Program-made: the position numbers and the translations under genes
NCBI RefSeq assembly: GCF_002849595.1
Contig: NZ_NRQR01000028.1
Location: 1-64,000 of the forward strand
Direction of reading: 5' to 3'
Source: Luteimonas rhizosphaerae
GTDB lineage: Bacteria; Pseudomonadota; Gammaproteobacteria; Xanthomonadales; Xanthomonadaceae
DNA: 64,000 bases
Notes under the pieces: generated by a model
The model's input: the letters and a program-made list of their open reading frames with translations, nothing else
Told to the model about the DNA's origin: nothing
Database searches by the model: none
In this document: piece after piece, positions 30,701 through 39,837 of the stretch
How positions within the stretch are numbered: position 1 is the first letter of the stretch
Layout: every line of letters starts with the position of its first letter

Positions 30701-31098
30701 GCGTTGATCGCCTGGAGTCCCCAGTCGCCTTCGAATTCCGGCGTGATCCATGCTTCGGCGTCGCGCAGGTCGTCCGACGGCGGCGCTGCCGGCGTCGCGA
30801 CCGGCGCTGCCGCGCTGCGGATCGTCGTGGCGGCGGCGGGCTGCCAGCGGCGGCTGAAATCGATCGACCACGGCGCACGCGCGGGAACTGCCGCGTGCGC
30901 CTGCGGCGCGCCGGCCTCGAAGGCGGCGGCAATCGTGTGCGCCACGTCGTCGCGGGCGGGCGCAGCGGCGCTGTCGACCGCCCAGACGGCAGGCGTCGCG
31001 ATCAGGGCCACGAGGCCGGTGGCGATGGCGGTGGACAGGCGCGAGTGCCTGGAGCGCGTGCGAGCAAACGCGGAAATCGGGTGCAACGTCCTTTTCAT
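27792..31098 (-). pseudogene. S8 subtilisin-like autotransporter gene, catalytic-Ser block deleted and frame shifted
   Basis: A type V secretion protein: signal region (1-40, ATGLVALIATPAVWA), S8 passenger with catalytic Asp (GLLDSGAGLDHPEF, about residue 152) and His (GSHGTHVAGT, about 236), a beta-helical passenger with repeated GLLELDGDNAL-like strands, and a C-terminal autotransporter beta-barrel ending ARFSVQF. Around 29725-29740 the frame breaks: sequence runs from the VVDAGGNLRFE region directly into NGAQVRDVMLTTATDLG. Homologs carry about 30 residues between, including GTSMAAPH with the catalytic Ser. So the active-site Ser is absent and the barrel is out of frame with the signal. It is a true pseudogene unless the gap is an assembly loss. 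Confidence 0.88.
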
Positions 31099-31122
31099 GC
31101 AAGGTCCTGTGTGTCTGGATGA

Positions 31123-31162
31123 GAAAAAAAACCGGCCCGTCCTGCGACGGTGTCCGGTTTTT
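31123..31162 (-). terminator. Strong hairpin with A/T flanks between the exported-protein gene and the autotransporter
   Basis: The outer stem AAAAACCGG/CCGGTTTTT encloses an inner CCGTC-CTGC-GACGG stem. Minus-strand reading gives a U7 run after the stem. It lies about 95 nt after the 31255-31659 gene and only 25 nt before the autotransporter start, so it should separate the two unless it acts as a leader attenuator. Confidence 0.85.
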
Positions 31163-31254
31163 CGAGACTCTCGCGTTATGGCCCGCCGGCGCAAGCCCCG
31201 CAGGGCAGGGCGCGTGCGAATCGCGTCCCGGATGTCGCGGACTGTGACGCGCGC

Positions 31255-31659
31255 TCAGGGTACGGGCGGCGTCACATGCAGCTGCAGCACCAGCGCCGGA
31301 CCCGCCGGACGCTGCACGCGCACGGGGACGCGGCCTTCGACGTCATCGGGAACCGTCAACGCGAGCTGGCCCGACGCGGGCACGCGATGGGACCCGCCGA
31401 AGGCGTCGACCTGGCTGCCCACCGGCGCACGCAGCAGCACCGTTGTGCCCGCGCCGGCGCGGGCGGGCAGCGACACCGTGCTCGCGGGAACGCGCTCGCC
31501 GGGCTGCGATGGCACGAATGCCCGGGTCGGGCGGGGCGGGGACGAGTGCGCCGCCGTGCTTCCGCGGGCTGGTGTCTCCGGTCCGCCGCGATGCGCGGTC
31601 GTGCTGCACGCGAGACCGGAGGCGAGGACGATCGCCACCGCGGCGATGCGACGCGTCAT
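31255..31659 (-). CDS. Small exported, possibly lipid-anchored protein
   Basis: A 134-residue protein of unknown function. Its N-terminus (MTRRIAAVAIVLASGLACS) is a signal peptide with Cys 18 in a weak lipobox (GLAC). The rest is Pro/Ala/Ser-rich (20-65) and then a small beta-rich domain (70-134). That pattern resembles the N-terminal beta domain of the neighbouring M23 peptidase (repeated G-V-P-V strands), which I infer only from pattern, not alignment. It lies 118 nt downstream of the M23 gene, same strand. ATG 31659. Confidence 0.6.
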   Translation of the reverse strand: MTRRIAAVAIVLASGLACSTTAHRGGPETPARGSTAAHSSPPRPTRAFVPSQPGERVPASTVSLPARAGAGTTVLLRAPVGSQVDAFGGSHRVPASGQLALTVPDDVEGRVPVRVQRPAGPALVLQLHVTPPVP

Positions 31660-31777
31660 CGCGGACGCCCGGAGAACAGCCGCTGCGCCCGCCGGTCCAA
31701 CGCGCGGACCTTGCGCGGAGGACATCCCGCTCCCGAACCGCGGCAACCTTTGGGCGCGGCGTGGTCGGCGCGCGGCG

Positions 31778-32599
31778 TCAACGTTCCAGCACGAGCTGCG
31801 GATCGATGCGGACGTCCAGCCAGTTCATGCCCCAGTGCAGGTGCGGGCCGGTCGCGCGGCCGGTGGCGCCGACGGCGCCGATGACCTGGCCCTGTTCGAC
31901 GCGGTCGCCGACCTGGAGGTCGATCCGCGACAGGTGCAGGAAGTTGGAGCTGATGCCGTGGCCGTGGTCAAGCAGCAGCGTGCCGCCGGTGAGATAGAGG
32001 TCGGGCGCGGCGAAGGTCACGATGCCGGCCGCCGGCGCCTTGACCGGGGTGCCCGTGGGCGCGGCGATGTCCATGCCCGAATGCGGCGAGCCCGGCTGAC
32101 CGTTATAGGAACGCGCGCGTCCGAAGCGACCGCTGATGCGTCCCTCGACCGGGCGGATGAACCCGTTGCCGAAATCGACGCGGGCATCGTCGCGTTCGCG
32201 CGCCGTCGTGACCTGGGCCTGTTCGCGGCGGATGCGCTCGGCGATCGCCGGGGGCGGATTGACCGTCGCCGGCGGCACGCCGTTGACGCGCTCGACCGGC
32301 CAGTCGCGCGGCGTGATCGCGATCGACGCGGTCTCCTGCGCGCCGTCGGGCGTTGCGATCGCGATCCGCACGGGCCCGGTCTCGTCGCGTCCGATGCCGA
32401 GCACGACCGTGCCGTAGTCGCTGACGCGCAGCGCCCGGTCGCGATACGTGACCCGGCTGCCGGCCGGCACCTTGCCGATGACGAGGCTGCCCTGCTGGAC
32501 CTGGGCGGGGAACCGCGACGCGGTGGGCTCCTGTGCGGACGCCGGGGCGGCGATGGCGAGGCAGAGCAGCAGCGTGGCGAACAGGTGGCGTGCGGTCAT
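31778..32599 (-). CDS. M23-family (LytM) peptidoglycan endopeptidase
   Basis: A 273-residue periplasmic protein: signal peptide (LLLCLAIAAPASAQ), an N-terminal beta domain (about 35-95) and a LytM domain (about 150-270). The zinc ligands are present: SPHSGMDIA (HXXXD) and GPHLHWG (HXH), with an additional His in DHGHGISSNFLHLS. An intact site implies active D,D-endopeptidase function. It is in line with dihydroorotase and yidD on the minus strand, with a 122-nt gap upstream. Confidence 0.92.
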   Translation of the reverse strand: MTARHLFATLLLCLAIAAPASAQEPTASRFPAQVQQGSLVIGKVPAGSRVTYRDRALRVSDYGTVVLGIGRDETGPVRIAIATPDGAQETASIAITPRDWPVERVNGVPPATVNPPPAIAERIRREQAQVTTARERDDARVDFGNGFIRPVEGRISGRFGRARSYNGQPGSPHSGMDIAAPTGTPVKAPAAGIVTFAAPDLYLTGGTLLLDHGHGISSNFLHLSRIDLQVGDRVEQGQVIGAVGATGRATGPHLHWGMNWLDVRIDPQLVLER

Positions 32600-32721
32600 G
32601 TCGTCTCGAAGGTTCGGGTGCGAAGGCGCGACGGACATCCGCTGCGCGTGACGCCGCGAGGGGGCGTCAGTGACGGCGGCGCGCGCAGTGTGTTTTGCGA
32701 GGCCGGGTCGGGTGTACGCAA

Positions 32722-34074
32722 TCAACGCGAGAACGCGAGCCGGGCGCCTGCGGGCGCGCCGACCAGTTGCGTGCCGTCCCAGGCGAGCCGGCCGTTGACC
32801 CAGGTCGACGCGATCCGCGAGCGGAACGTCGTGCCCTCGAACGGCGACCAGCCGCACTTCGACAGCACCTGCTCGCGGGTCACGGTGAACGGCGTGTCTT
32901 CCACCAGCACCAGATCGGCGAAGTAGCCCTCGCGCAGGAAGCCGCGCTCGGCGACGTCGAACAACTGGGCCGGTGCGTGCGCGAACTTCTGCACCACGCG
33001 GGTGATGTCGAAGTGGCCTTCGTGCACGCATTCGAGCGCGGCCGTCAGCGCGAACTGCACCAGCGGCAGGCCGCTCGGCGCGCGCGTGTAGGGATTCTGT
33101 TTTTCCTCGAGCGTGTGCGGCGCATGGTCGGTGGCAAGCACGTCGATGACGTCGTCGGCCAGCGCCTTGAGCAATGCAGCGCGATCGCGCTCGTCCTTGA
33201 TCGCCGGGTTGCACTTGATCAGATGGCCGAGGCGCGCGTAATCGGGCCGCGCGAAGCGCAGGAAGTGGATGCAGGTCTCGGCGGTGATGCGCTTGCGCAG
33301 GCGGCCCTGCGCATCGACCAGCGGGCCGGCTTCGAACAGCGCCAGTTCCTCGGCCGTCGAGATGTGCAGCACGTGCAGGCGCGTGTCGTGCTTGCGCGCC
33401 AGCGAGAGCGCCAGCTGCGTCGACTTCATGCAGGCCTCGCGCGAGCGGATGTCCGGGTGGCATTCGGCCGGGATGTCGTCGCCGTACCTGGCCACGTACT
33501 CGCGCTGGATCGCGTCGATCGTCGGCGTGTCCTCGCAGTGCGTGATGATCGGCACCGGGGTCTCGCGGAAGATGCCGTCGAGGGTGTCCGGATTGTCGAC
33601 CAGCATGTTGCCGGTCGACGCGCCCATGAACACCTTGACGCCCGGCGTGGTCAGGGGATCGATCCGGCGGACGTGGTCGAGGTTGTCGTTGCTCGCGCCC
33701 ATGTAGAAGCCAAAGTTCGCGCGGGCGCGGCCCGAGGCGCGGTCGTACTTGTCCTGCAGCACCTCGGCACTGAGCGTCGGCGGACTGGTATTGGGCATGT
33801 CCATGAAGCTGGTCAGGCCGCCGGCGACCGCGGCGCCGGATTCGGTCGCCATGTCGGCCTTGTATTCCATGCCCGGTTCGCGGAAATGCACCTGGTCGTC
33901 GATCATGCCGGGCAACAGCCAGCGGCCGGCGGCGTCGACCACCGTGTCGCCATCGCGCGCGGCGAGGTCGCCGCCGATCGCGGCGATGCGGCCGTCGGCG
34001 CCGATGCGCAGGTCGCCTTCGGTCACCCGGCCTTCGTTGACGAGGCGGGCATTGCGGATGAGGGTCTCGGTCAT
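32722..34074 (-). CDS. Dihydroorotase-like amidohydrolase
   Basis: A 450-residue cyclic amidohydrolase expected to interconvert carbamoyl-aspartate and dihydroorotate (pyrimidine synthesis). It has the carboxylated-Lys segment [14 protein letters not shown], His ligands in IITHCEDT and LHVLHIST, and the catalytic Asp in [13 protein letters not shown]. The first metal motif reads [10 protein letters not shown]: the first His of the usual HXH is Gln, a variant known in one dihydroorotase subclass. Allantoinase-type hydrolases are the main alternative. ATG 34074 overlaps the yidD stop by 3 nt, so the two are co-transcribed. Confidence 0.85.
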   Translation of the reverse strand: MTETLIRNARLVNEGRVTEGDLRIGADGRIAAIGGDLAARDGDTVVDAAGRWLLPGMIDDQVHFREPGMEYKADMATESGAAVAGGLTSFMDMPNTSPPTLSAEVLQDKYDRASGRARANFGFYMGASNDNLDHVRRIDPLTTPGVKVFMGASTGNMLVDNPDTLDGIFRETPVPIITHCEDTPTIDAIQREYVARYGDDIPAECHPDIRSREACMKSTQLALSLARKHDTRLHVLHISTAEELALFEAGPLVDAQGRLRKRITAETCIHFLRFARPDYARLGHLIKCNPAIKDERDRAALLKALADDVIDVLATDHAPHTLEEKQNPYTRAPSGLPLVQFALTAALECVHEGHFDITRVVQKFAHAPAQLFDVAERGFLREGYFADLVLVEDTPFTVTREQVLSKCGWSPFEGTTFRSRIASTWVNGRLAWDGTQLVGAPAGARLAFSR

Positions 34075-34307
34075 CGGTCGGAGTCCTGGTTCGGCATCGG
34101 CACGGGATCGAGCCCGCCCGGATGCAGGGGGTGGCAGCGTCCGAGCCGGCGCGCCGCCAGCCAGCCGCCTTTGAGGGCGCCGTAGCGGGCGATGGCGACC
34201 ATCGCGTACTCGGAACAGGTGGGATGGAAGCGGCAGCGCTGGCCCAGCATCGGGCTGATCCAACGCTTGTAGCCACGCAGCAGGACTATCAGGAAGCGCT
34301 CGATCAC
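34071..34307 (-). CDS. yidD: Membrane protein insertion efficiency factor YidD
   Basis: A 78-residue protein with the family signature [12 protein letters not shown] and the basic C-terminal [12 protein letters not shown]. YidD assists YidC-dependent membrane insertion; it is usually linked to rnpA-yidC, so its place here beside a dihydroorotase gene is unusual but seen in this family (recollection). The start is GTG 34307; no ATG is available. No clear Shine-Dalgarno. Divergent from dksA. Confidence 0.92.
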   Translation of the reverse strand: MIERFLIVLLRGYKRWISPMLGQRCRFHPTCSEYAMVAIARYGALKGGWLAARRLGRCHPLHPGGLDPVPMPNQDSDR

Positions 34308-34419
34308 GGGGGTCCGGCTGACGCGGTGAACAACGCGGCGGGGAATGGTTGCCGCTGCAGGGTTTGCAGGGTATAACACCCCGCTTCCCCGTCCAAGGGA
34401 ACGACAAGGATCGCAGCAC

Positions 34420-35364
34420 GTGGCAGTCAAGAAACCCGCGAAAAAGGCCGCCAAACCGGCCACCAAGCCCGCCGCCAAGAGCCCTGCCAAGAAAGCGGCA
34501 GTGAAGAAGGCTGCGGCCAAGAGCGCGCCCGCCAAGAAGCCCGCCGCGAAGTCGGCGCCGGCCAAGAAGGCGGCGGCGAAGCCTGTCGCCAAGCCGGCTG
34601 CGAAGAAGGCGACGGCTGCCAAGACGCCCGCCAAGGCTCCTGCCAAGAAGGCGGCCCCCGCCAAGGCGGCACCGGCGAAGCAGGCAGCTGCGAAGACGCC
34701 ACCCGTCGCCAAGGCGCCGGTCGCCAAGAAGGCGGCGCCGGCGAAGTCGGTCGCCGCCAGCGCCACGTCGTCGGCGAAGGCCGCACCCGCCAAGGCGTCC
34801 GCGCCGAAGGCGGTCGTTTCGAAATCCGCGGCGCCCGCGCCGCGCGCACGTCCGACGGGCAAGGTTGCCGTCGCGGTCGTCGCGCGGCAGGCCGAGCCCG
34901 CACCCAGGAGCAAAGTGAAAGTGGTGTCGTACAAGACTGACGAAGAAACCGGCCGCCCCATCGTGCCGGTCGGTTACAAGCCGTCCGCCGACGAGGAATA
35001 CATGAGCACGCTGCAGCTCGAGTATTTCCGTCAGCGCCTGCAACAGTGGCGCGCGGACCTGGTCGAAGAATCCAAGCAGACCATCGAGAACCTGAAGGAC
35101 GAAGTCCGCGACGTCGGCGACGAAGCCGAGCGCGCGACCCGCGAGACCGAGAATTCGCTCGAGCTGCGCACCCGCGACCGCTACCGCAAGCTGATCGGCA
35201 AGATCGACAGCACGCTCAAGCGGGTCGACTCGGGTGAATACGGTTACAGCGTCGACTCGGGCGAAGAGATCGGTCTCGACCGTCTCGAAGCACGCCTCAC
35301 CGCCGAGCGTACGATCGACGAGCAGGAACGCTGGGAGCACATGCAGAAGCAGATGGGCGACTGA
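34420..35364 (+). CDS. dksA: DksA-type RNA polymerase regulator with Lys/Ala-rich tail and no zinc cysteines
   Basis: DksA binds the RNA polymerase secondary channel and potentiates ppGpp control. The 314-residue product has a histone-H1-like N-terminal tail (residues 1 to about 165, repeats such as AKKAAPAK), then a DksA coiled coil (about 200-280: [34 protein letters not shown]) and the C-terminal [13 protein letters not shown] segment. The four zinc-finger cysteines of E. coli DksA are absent: YGYC...CG is YGYSVDSG and the second pair is TIDEQ. Start GTG 34420 has AAGGA 9 nt upstream. A terminator follows. The tail resembles AlgP-like DNA-binding tails. Confidence 0.9.
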   Translation: MAVKKPAKKAAKPATKPAAKSPAKKAAVKKAAAKSAPAKKPAAKSAPAKKAAAKPVAKPAAKKATAAKTPAKAPAKKAAPAKAAPAKQAAAKTPPVAKAPVAKKAAPAKSVAASATSSAKAAPAKASAPKAVVSKSAAPAPRARPTGKVAVAVVARQAEPAPRSKVKVVSYKTDEETGRPIVPVGYKPSADEEYMSTLQLEYFRQRLQQWRADLVEESKQTIENLKDEVRDVGDEAERATRETENSLELRTRDRYRKLIGKIDSTLKRVDSGEYGYSVDSGEEIGLDRLEARLTAERTIDEQERWEHMQKQMGD

Positions 35365-35390
35365 TCGCCGGTCCTGTCCATGCAGTGACG

Positions 35391-35421
35391 CAGAAAGCCC
35401 GCCGATCGGCGGGCTTTTTTG
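35391..35421 (+). terminator. Rho-independent terminator of dksA
   Basis: The stem AAAGCCCGCC/GGCGGGCTTT with GATC at its tip, followed by a T6 run, 27 nt after the dksA stop. Confidence 0.95.
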
Positions 35422-35463
35422 TGGGGCGATCCCGGTCGGGCGCAGGCCTTGCGGGTTTGCGCG

Positions 35464-36705
35464 TCACTGCAGGTCGCGCAGATCCAGCCGCCGCAGCACG
35501 GGCGCTTTCCTGGCGGTGACGCCGACCACGCCCATCGTCACGAAGCCGCCGAGCACGACGGCCGGCACCAGGCCCAGCAATCGCGCCATCGAACCCATGT
35601 AGAACGCGCCGATCTCGTTCGACGAGCCGACGAACAGCCCGTTGATCGACGACACCCGGCCGCGCATGTGGTCGGGCGTGGCGAGCTGCATGATCGTCGA
35701 GCGCATGACCACCGACACGCCGTCGCACATGCCCGACAGCAGCAGGAAGAATGCCGACAGCCAGAACGCCGTCGACAGGCCGAAGCCGACCATGCAGGCG
35801 CCGAAGCAGGCGACGGCGTGGATCGGATGACGCGCCAGCCACACCCCCATCGCCACCGCGCCCAGTGCCGGCGCGGCGCGCAGGATGCCGAGGCCTTCGG
35901 GGCCGTAATGCAGGATGTCGTGGATGAAGGCCGGGGCCAGCGAGATCGCACCGCCGAACAGCACCGCGAACATGTCCAGCGCCAGCGCGCCCAGCAGGAT
36001 CTGGTGACCGAAGACGAAGCGCGCGCCTTCGGCGATGCTCGCGAAGATGGGGTCGCGCTGCAGCTGCCGGGCCGGCTCGGTCACCTCCAGACGCGCCAGC
36101 AGCACGATCACCAGCAGCGCCAGCGCTGCCGCGAGCATGAACACCCCGGGGATGCCGATCGGCTGGATCAGCAGGCCGCCGACCGCCGGGCCGAGCACCA
36201 GCGCGCTCTGGAACACGATGCTGCCCAGGCTGGCGCCGCGCGCGTACTGCGCCCTCGGCAGGACCCGCGCGAACAGCGCGTTGTACACCGGCCCGAGGAA
36301 GGCGCGGACCATGCCGGTCAGCACGATCGGCAGATACAGCAGCCAGATGCCGCCTTCGATGACACCGAGGACGATCGCCGCCAGCAGCAGCGGCGTGACC
36401 GCCAGACCGGCCGCGGCGGCCATGCCCAGCTTGCGCCGCGGCAGCTGGTCGACGAGGTAGCCGGCGAACGGCGCGACGCAGAAGTAGGGCAGCACCTCGG
36501 CCAGCCCGACCAGCCCGAGCATCCAGGGATCGCCGGTTTCGGCGTAGATGTGCCAGCCGATCGTGACCGCGACGATCTGGTACGACAGGATCGTGCAGAT
36601 GCGGTAGCCCAGCAGGATCCGGAAATTGCGGTTGCGCAGCGGCGCGGCGCGACTCGAATCGGCGGCTGGATCGCGGTCGGCGGCGGGCGGTGGCGTGCCG
36701 CTCAC
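35464..36705 (-). CDS. Major facilitator superfamily transporter
   Basis: A 413-residue MFS permease with about 12 membrane helices starting near residue 30 (NFRILLGYRICTILSYQI) and the motif-A-like VDQLPRRKLGM between helices 2 and 3. It resembles the MFS_3/enterobactin-exporter EntS branch, which includes multidrug and siderophore exporters; substrate unknown. The start is GTG 36705, overlapping the sufE stop in GTGA, so the two are co-transcribed. It is convergent with dksA. Confidence 0.85.
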   Translation of the reverse strand: MSGTPPPAADRDPAADSSRAAPLRNRNFRILLGYRICTILSYQIVAVTIGWHIYAETGDPWMLGLVGLAEVLPYFCVAPFAGYLVDQLPRRKLGMAAAAGLAVTPLLLAAIVLGVIEGGIWLLYLPIVLTGMVRAFLGPVYNALFARVLPRAQYARGASLGSIVFQSALVLGPAVGGLLIQPIGIPGVFMLAAALALLVIVLLARLEVTEPARQLQRDPIFASIAEGARFVFGHQILLGALALDMFAVLFGGAISLAPAFIHDILHYGPEGLGILRAAPALGAVAMGVWLARHPIHAVACFGACMVGFGLSTAFWLSAFFLLLSGMCDGVSVVMRSTIMQLATPDHMRGRVSSINGLFVGSSNEIGAFYMGSMARLLGLVPAVVLGGFVTMGVVGVTARKAPVLRRLDLRDLQ

Positions 36706-37142
36706 CCCAGGGTGCGTTGCGCGTGGTCGCGGATGAACGCGAGCAGGGCGGCCAGACCGTTGCTGCGGGTCGGCGACAGGTGCTTGGCGAGCCCGATGTC
36801 GCCGATGTAGTCGGCGTCGGTCTCGACGATCGCCTGCGCGCTGCGACCCGAATACACACGCAGTGCCAGGTAGATCAGGCCCGAGACGATCGCCGAATCG
36901 CTGGCGGCGGCGAAGTCGAGCCGGTCCGCATCGCCCGAGGGCACGATCCAGACCATCGACTGGCAGCCGTGCAGGCGGTACTGCTCGGTCTTCCAGTCGT
37001 CGGGGAACGGCGGCAGCTTGCGGCCGAGATCGATCAGGTACTGGTAGCGCTCCGACCAGTCGCCGAAGAAGGCGAATTCTTCCGCGATGGCGGCCTGGGC
37101 GTCGGCGGGCGTGGGTTCGAGCGGAAACGGCGTCTGGGTCAC
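36702..37142 (-). CDS. sufE: Cysteine desulfuration protein SufE
   Basis: A sulfur-acceptor protein that takes persulfide from the SufS cysteine desulfurase for Fe-S cluster assembly. It is 146 residues with the catalytic Cys in RLHGCQSMVW and the conserved SDSAIVSGLIYLAL and LSPTRSNGLAALL segments. The start is GTG 37142. It stands alone here without the rest of the suf operon, paired with an MFS gene. Confidence 0.93.
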   Translation of the reverse strand: MTQTPFPLEPTPADAQAAIAEEFAFFGDWSERYQYLIDLGRKLPPFPDDWKTEQYRLHGCQSMVWIVPSGDADRLDFAAASDSAIVSGLIYLALRVYSGRSAQAIVETDADYIGDIGLAKHLSPTRSNGLAALLAFIRDHAQRTLG

Positions 37143-37358
37143 AGCGGGGGAACCGGGAAGCGAGAGGCAGCACGCGGCGCGCGCAGACCGGGCCCGCAAT
37201 TTTGACGGAAACGGCCGCGAAACACCCGTGAGCCAGGCCGAGCGGAAACCGCGTGCGCTGGCGACGCGTGGCCGGACACCGCGACGCGTGCACGCTCGAA
37301 TCCATCACCCCGGTTCAGTTACCGTGTCCGCCCGCTCCCCGGCCTCTGGTATCGCGTG

Positions 37359-38774
37359 ATGGCGAACGCGCTCGTCTGGTTCCGCAACGATCTCCGGCTC
37401 GACGACAACCCGGCCCTGCGGGCCGCGCTCGACGCCGGCCTGGCACCGGTCTGCGTCTACATCCACGCGCCCGAGGAGGAAGGCGACTGGGCGCCGGGCG
37501 CGGCCTCGAACACCTACCGCCATCGCGCGCTGGCCGCGCTCGATGCGGCGCTGCGCAAGCGCGGCAGCCGGCTGCGCTATTTCCACGGGCCGACGCTCGC
37601 GACGCTGCAGACCCTGGCGGATACCTGCGAGGCCGAGGCCGTGTTCTGGAACCGCCGCTACGAGCCGGCGATCGAGCGTCGCGACACGACGATCAAGCGC
37701 AGGTTGCGCGTGTCGGGCCTGCAGGCCGACAGCTTCAATGGTGCGCTGCTGTTCGAACCGTGGCAGCTGGAAACCGGGCAGGGCGGGCCGTACAAAGTGT
37801 TCACGCCGTTCTGGCGCAAGGCATTGACGCAGTGGGAGCCCGCGCCGGTCGTCCCTGCGCCGGCAAGCCTGCCGGCGGTGACCGACGGCCCCGCCGGCGT
37901 CCCGCTGGACGATCTGCTGCTGCAGCCCGACCTCGACTGGGACCAGGAATTCTGGACCCTGTGGACGCCCGGCGAGGCGGGTGCACACGAGGCGCTGGAG
38001 GTGTTCATCGATGGCGCGATGCGCGGGTATCGGCAAAGCCGCGATCGGCCCGACCAGGCCGGCACGTCGCGGCTGTCGGCGCACCTGCACTTCGGCGAGA
38101 TCGCGCCGTGGCGGGTCGTCGCGGCGCTGGAGGGCGAACGCCGCGCCGGCACCGAAGCCGACATCGACGCTTACATCCGCGAGCTGGGCTGGCGCGAGTT
38201 CGCCCATCACCTGCTGCACCACTTCCCCAGGACCCCGGCGGAGGATTTCAATCCGCGGTTCAAGTCGTTCCCGTGGGCGCGACGCAACGGCGCCGCGCTG
38301 GCCGCCTGGCGGGACGGCATGACCGGTGTGCCGATCGTCGACGCCGGCCTGCGCGAGTTGTGGCAGGTCGGGTGGATGCACAACCGCGTGCGCATGATCG
38401 TCGGCAGCTACCTGTGCAAGCACATGCGGGTGCACTGGCACGAAGGCGCGCGCTGGTTCTGGGACACGCTGGTCGATGCGGATCTGGCGAACAACTCGCT
38501 GGGCTGGCAATGGATCGGAGGCACCGGCGCCGATGCCGCGCCGTATTTCCGCGTGTTCAATCCGGTGACCCAGGCGCAGAAGTTCGATCCGGCCGGCGAG
38601 TACATCGCCCGTTGGGTACCGGAACTCGCCGCCCTGCCGGTGCCCTTGCGCTTCAGTCCCTGGACCGATCCCACGCGTCTCGCGCGCGAGGCGCCCGACT
38701 ATCCGCAGGCGCCGATCGTCGATCTCGCTGCCGGACGCGAGGCGGCGCTGGCGGCGTACCAACGCACGCGCTGA
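37359..38774 (+). CDS. phrB: Deoxyribodipyrimidine photolyase (class I CPD)
   Basis: A light-driven DNA repair enzyme splitting cyclobutane pyrimidine dimers. The 471-residue product has the N-terminal antenna domain (1-130, VWFRNDLRLDDNPAL) and the FAD domain with SRLSAHLHFGEI, WQVGWMHNRVRMIV and the signature NNSLGWQWIGGTGADA...YFRVFNP. Trp and Asn residues needed for FAD reduction and binding are in place. Start ATG 37359 (a GTG codon precedes it). Ends before the promoter region of the OmpA-like gene. Confidence 0.95.
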   Translation: MANALVWFRNDLRLDDNPALRAALDAGLAPVCVYIHAPEEEGDWAPGAASNTYRHRALAALDAALRKRGSRLRYFHGPTLATLQTLADTCEAEAVFWNRRYEPAIERRDTTIKRRLRVSGLQADSFNGALLFEPWQLETGQGGPYKVFTPFWRKALTQWEPAPVVPAPASLPAVTDGPAGVPLDDLLLQPDLDWDQEFWTLWTPGEAGAHEALEVFIDGAMRGYRQSRDRPDQAGTSRLSAHLHFGEIAPWRVVAALEGERRAGTEADIDAYIRELGWREFAHHLLHHFPRTPAEDFNPRFKSFPWARRNGAALAAWRDGMTGVPIVDAGLRELWQVGWMHNRVRMIVGSYLCKHMRVHWHEGARWFWDTLVDADLANNSLGWQWIGGTGADAAPYFRVFNPVTQAQKFDPAGEYIARWVPELAALPVPLRFSPWTDPTRLAREAPDYPQAPIVDLAAGREAALAAYQRTR

Positions 38775-39067
38775 CCGCCGGCACGTCGTCGTTCCGCCAG
38801 CGCCGCGCTCCGGCGGCGACGACATCGAAAAGACGTCGTGAGCATGCGGACCGCCGCAGGCGAACCGCTGTGCATGCGCGCTGCCGCGCAGAGGTTCTCG
38901 AGTGTCCACGCGATGCGGATACGCCTTGGCGAAATTCCTGCTGAATAGGCGATCGCCCCGTCACCTCGCATGCATCGGAACCGCGATACCGTCGCCGCGT
39001 TCTCATCCGCGGAGCCGCCAACGGTCCGCTCGCCTCAAGTCCGTTCGCAACACAGGAGATCCTGATC

Positions 39068-39745
39068 ATGGGCAAACTCACCACCGCGGGTTTCACCAGC
39101 GCCATCGCCAGCGCCCTGCTGCTCAGCAGCTGCGCCACCTACACCGGCCAGACCAGTGCCCCCGACGACCCGAACCGCACGCGCAACAACGCGCTGATCG
39201 GCGCCGGCATCGGCGCGGTCGCCGGCCTGCTCAGCGGCGGTGACGCCACCGAGCGTCGCCAGCGCGCCATGGTCGGCGCGGGTGTCGGCGGCCTCGCCGG
39301 CGGCGCAGTCGGCGCCTATCAGGATCGCCAGGAAGCCGAACTGCGTCGCCAGACCCAGGGCACCGGCATCGAAGTCGATCGCGAAGGCGACGTGATCAAG
39401 CTCAACCTGCCGGACGGCGTGACCTTCGATTTCGGCAAGTCCGACCTGAAGTCGCAGTTCTACCCGGCGCTCAACAACGTCGCCCGCACGCTGGCCGAGT
39501 ACGACCAGACGATCGTCGAGATCTCCGGCCATACCGACAGCGTCGGCAGCGACGCCGTGAACCAGCGTCTGTCCGAGCAGCGTGCCAACTCGGTGGGCAA
39601 CTACCTGATGGGCCAGGGCCTGCTGCGCCAGCGCTTCGAGATCGTCGGCTTCGGCAAGTCGCGCCCGATCGCCGACAACAGCACGGACCAGGGCCGCGCG
39701 CTGAACCGTCGCGTCGAGATCCGCGTGGTGCCGCTGCAGTCGTGA
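39068..39745 (+). CDS. OmpA-family outer-membrane lipoprotein (YiaD-like)
   Basis: A 225-residue lipoprotein with lipobox LLLSSC (Cys 22), a glycine-zipper region (about 40-85, IGAGIGAVAGLLSGG and VGAGVGGLAGGAVGAY) and a C-terminal OmpA peptidoglycan-binding domain (about 110-222) with ISGHTDSVGSDAVNQRLSEQRA and the NRRVEIRV end. It anchors the outer membrane to peptidoglycan. ATG 39068 has a GGAGAT ribosome-binding site. The 293-nt region upstream (38775-39067) has no gene and should hold its promoter. Confidence 0.92.
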   Translation: MGKLTTAGFTSAIASALLLSSCATYTGQTSAPDDPNRTRNNALIGAGIGAVAGLLSGGDATERRQRAMVGAGVGGLAGGAVGAYQDRQEAELRRQTQGTGIEVDREGDVIKLNLPDGVTFDFGKSDLKSQFYPALNNVARTLAEYDQTIVEISGHTDSVGSDAVNQRLSEQRANSVGNYLMGQGLLRQRFEIVGFGKSRPIADNSTDQGRALNRRVEIRVVPLQS

Positions 39746-39798
39746 TCGACATGCGTGCGTGACCGCCGCGTCCGATGTCGGGACGGCGGTGTGTTTCC

Positions 39799-39828
39799 GG
39801 AAGGGCCGCGCAAGCGGCCCTTCCGTTT
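39799..39828 (+). terminator. Terminator-like hairpin after the OmpA-family gene
   Basis: An 11-bp stem GGAAGGGCCGC/GCGGCCCTTCC with GCAA loop, followed by only a short T stretch (GTTTGC). It lies between two convergent genes, so it may serve both strands weakly. Confidence 0.7.
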
Positions 39829-39837
39829 GCGCGGGCG

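Noticed and set aside
34430..34860. Tandem-repeat-like AAG/GCC stretch in dksA as a DNA repeat or CRISPR-like array
   Set aside because: It is coding low complexity (Lys/Ala/Pro codons) without regular repeat length or spacers.
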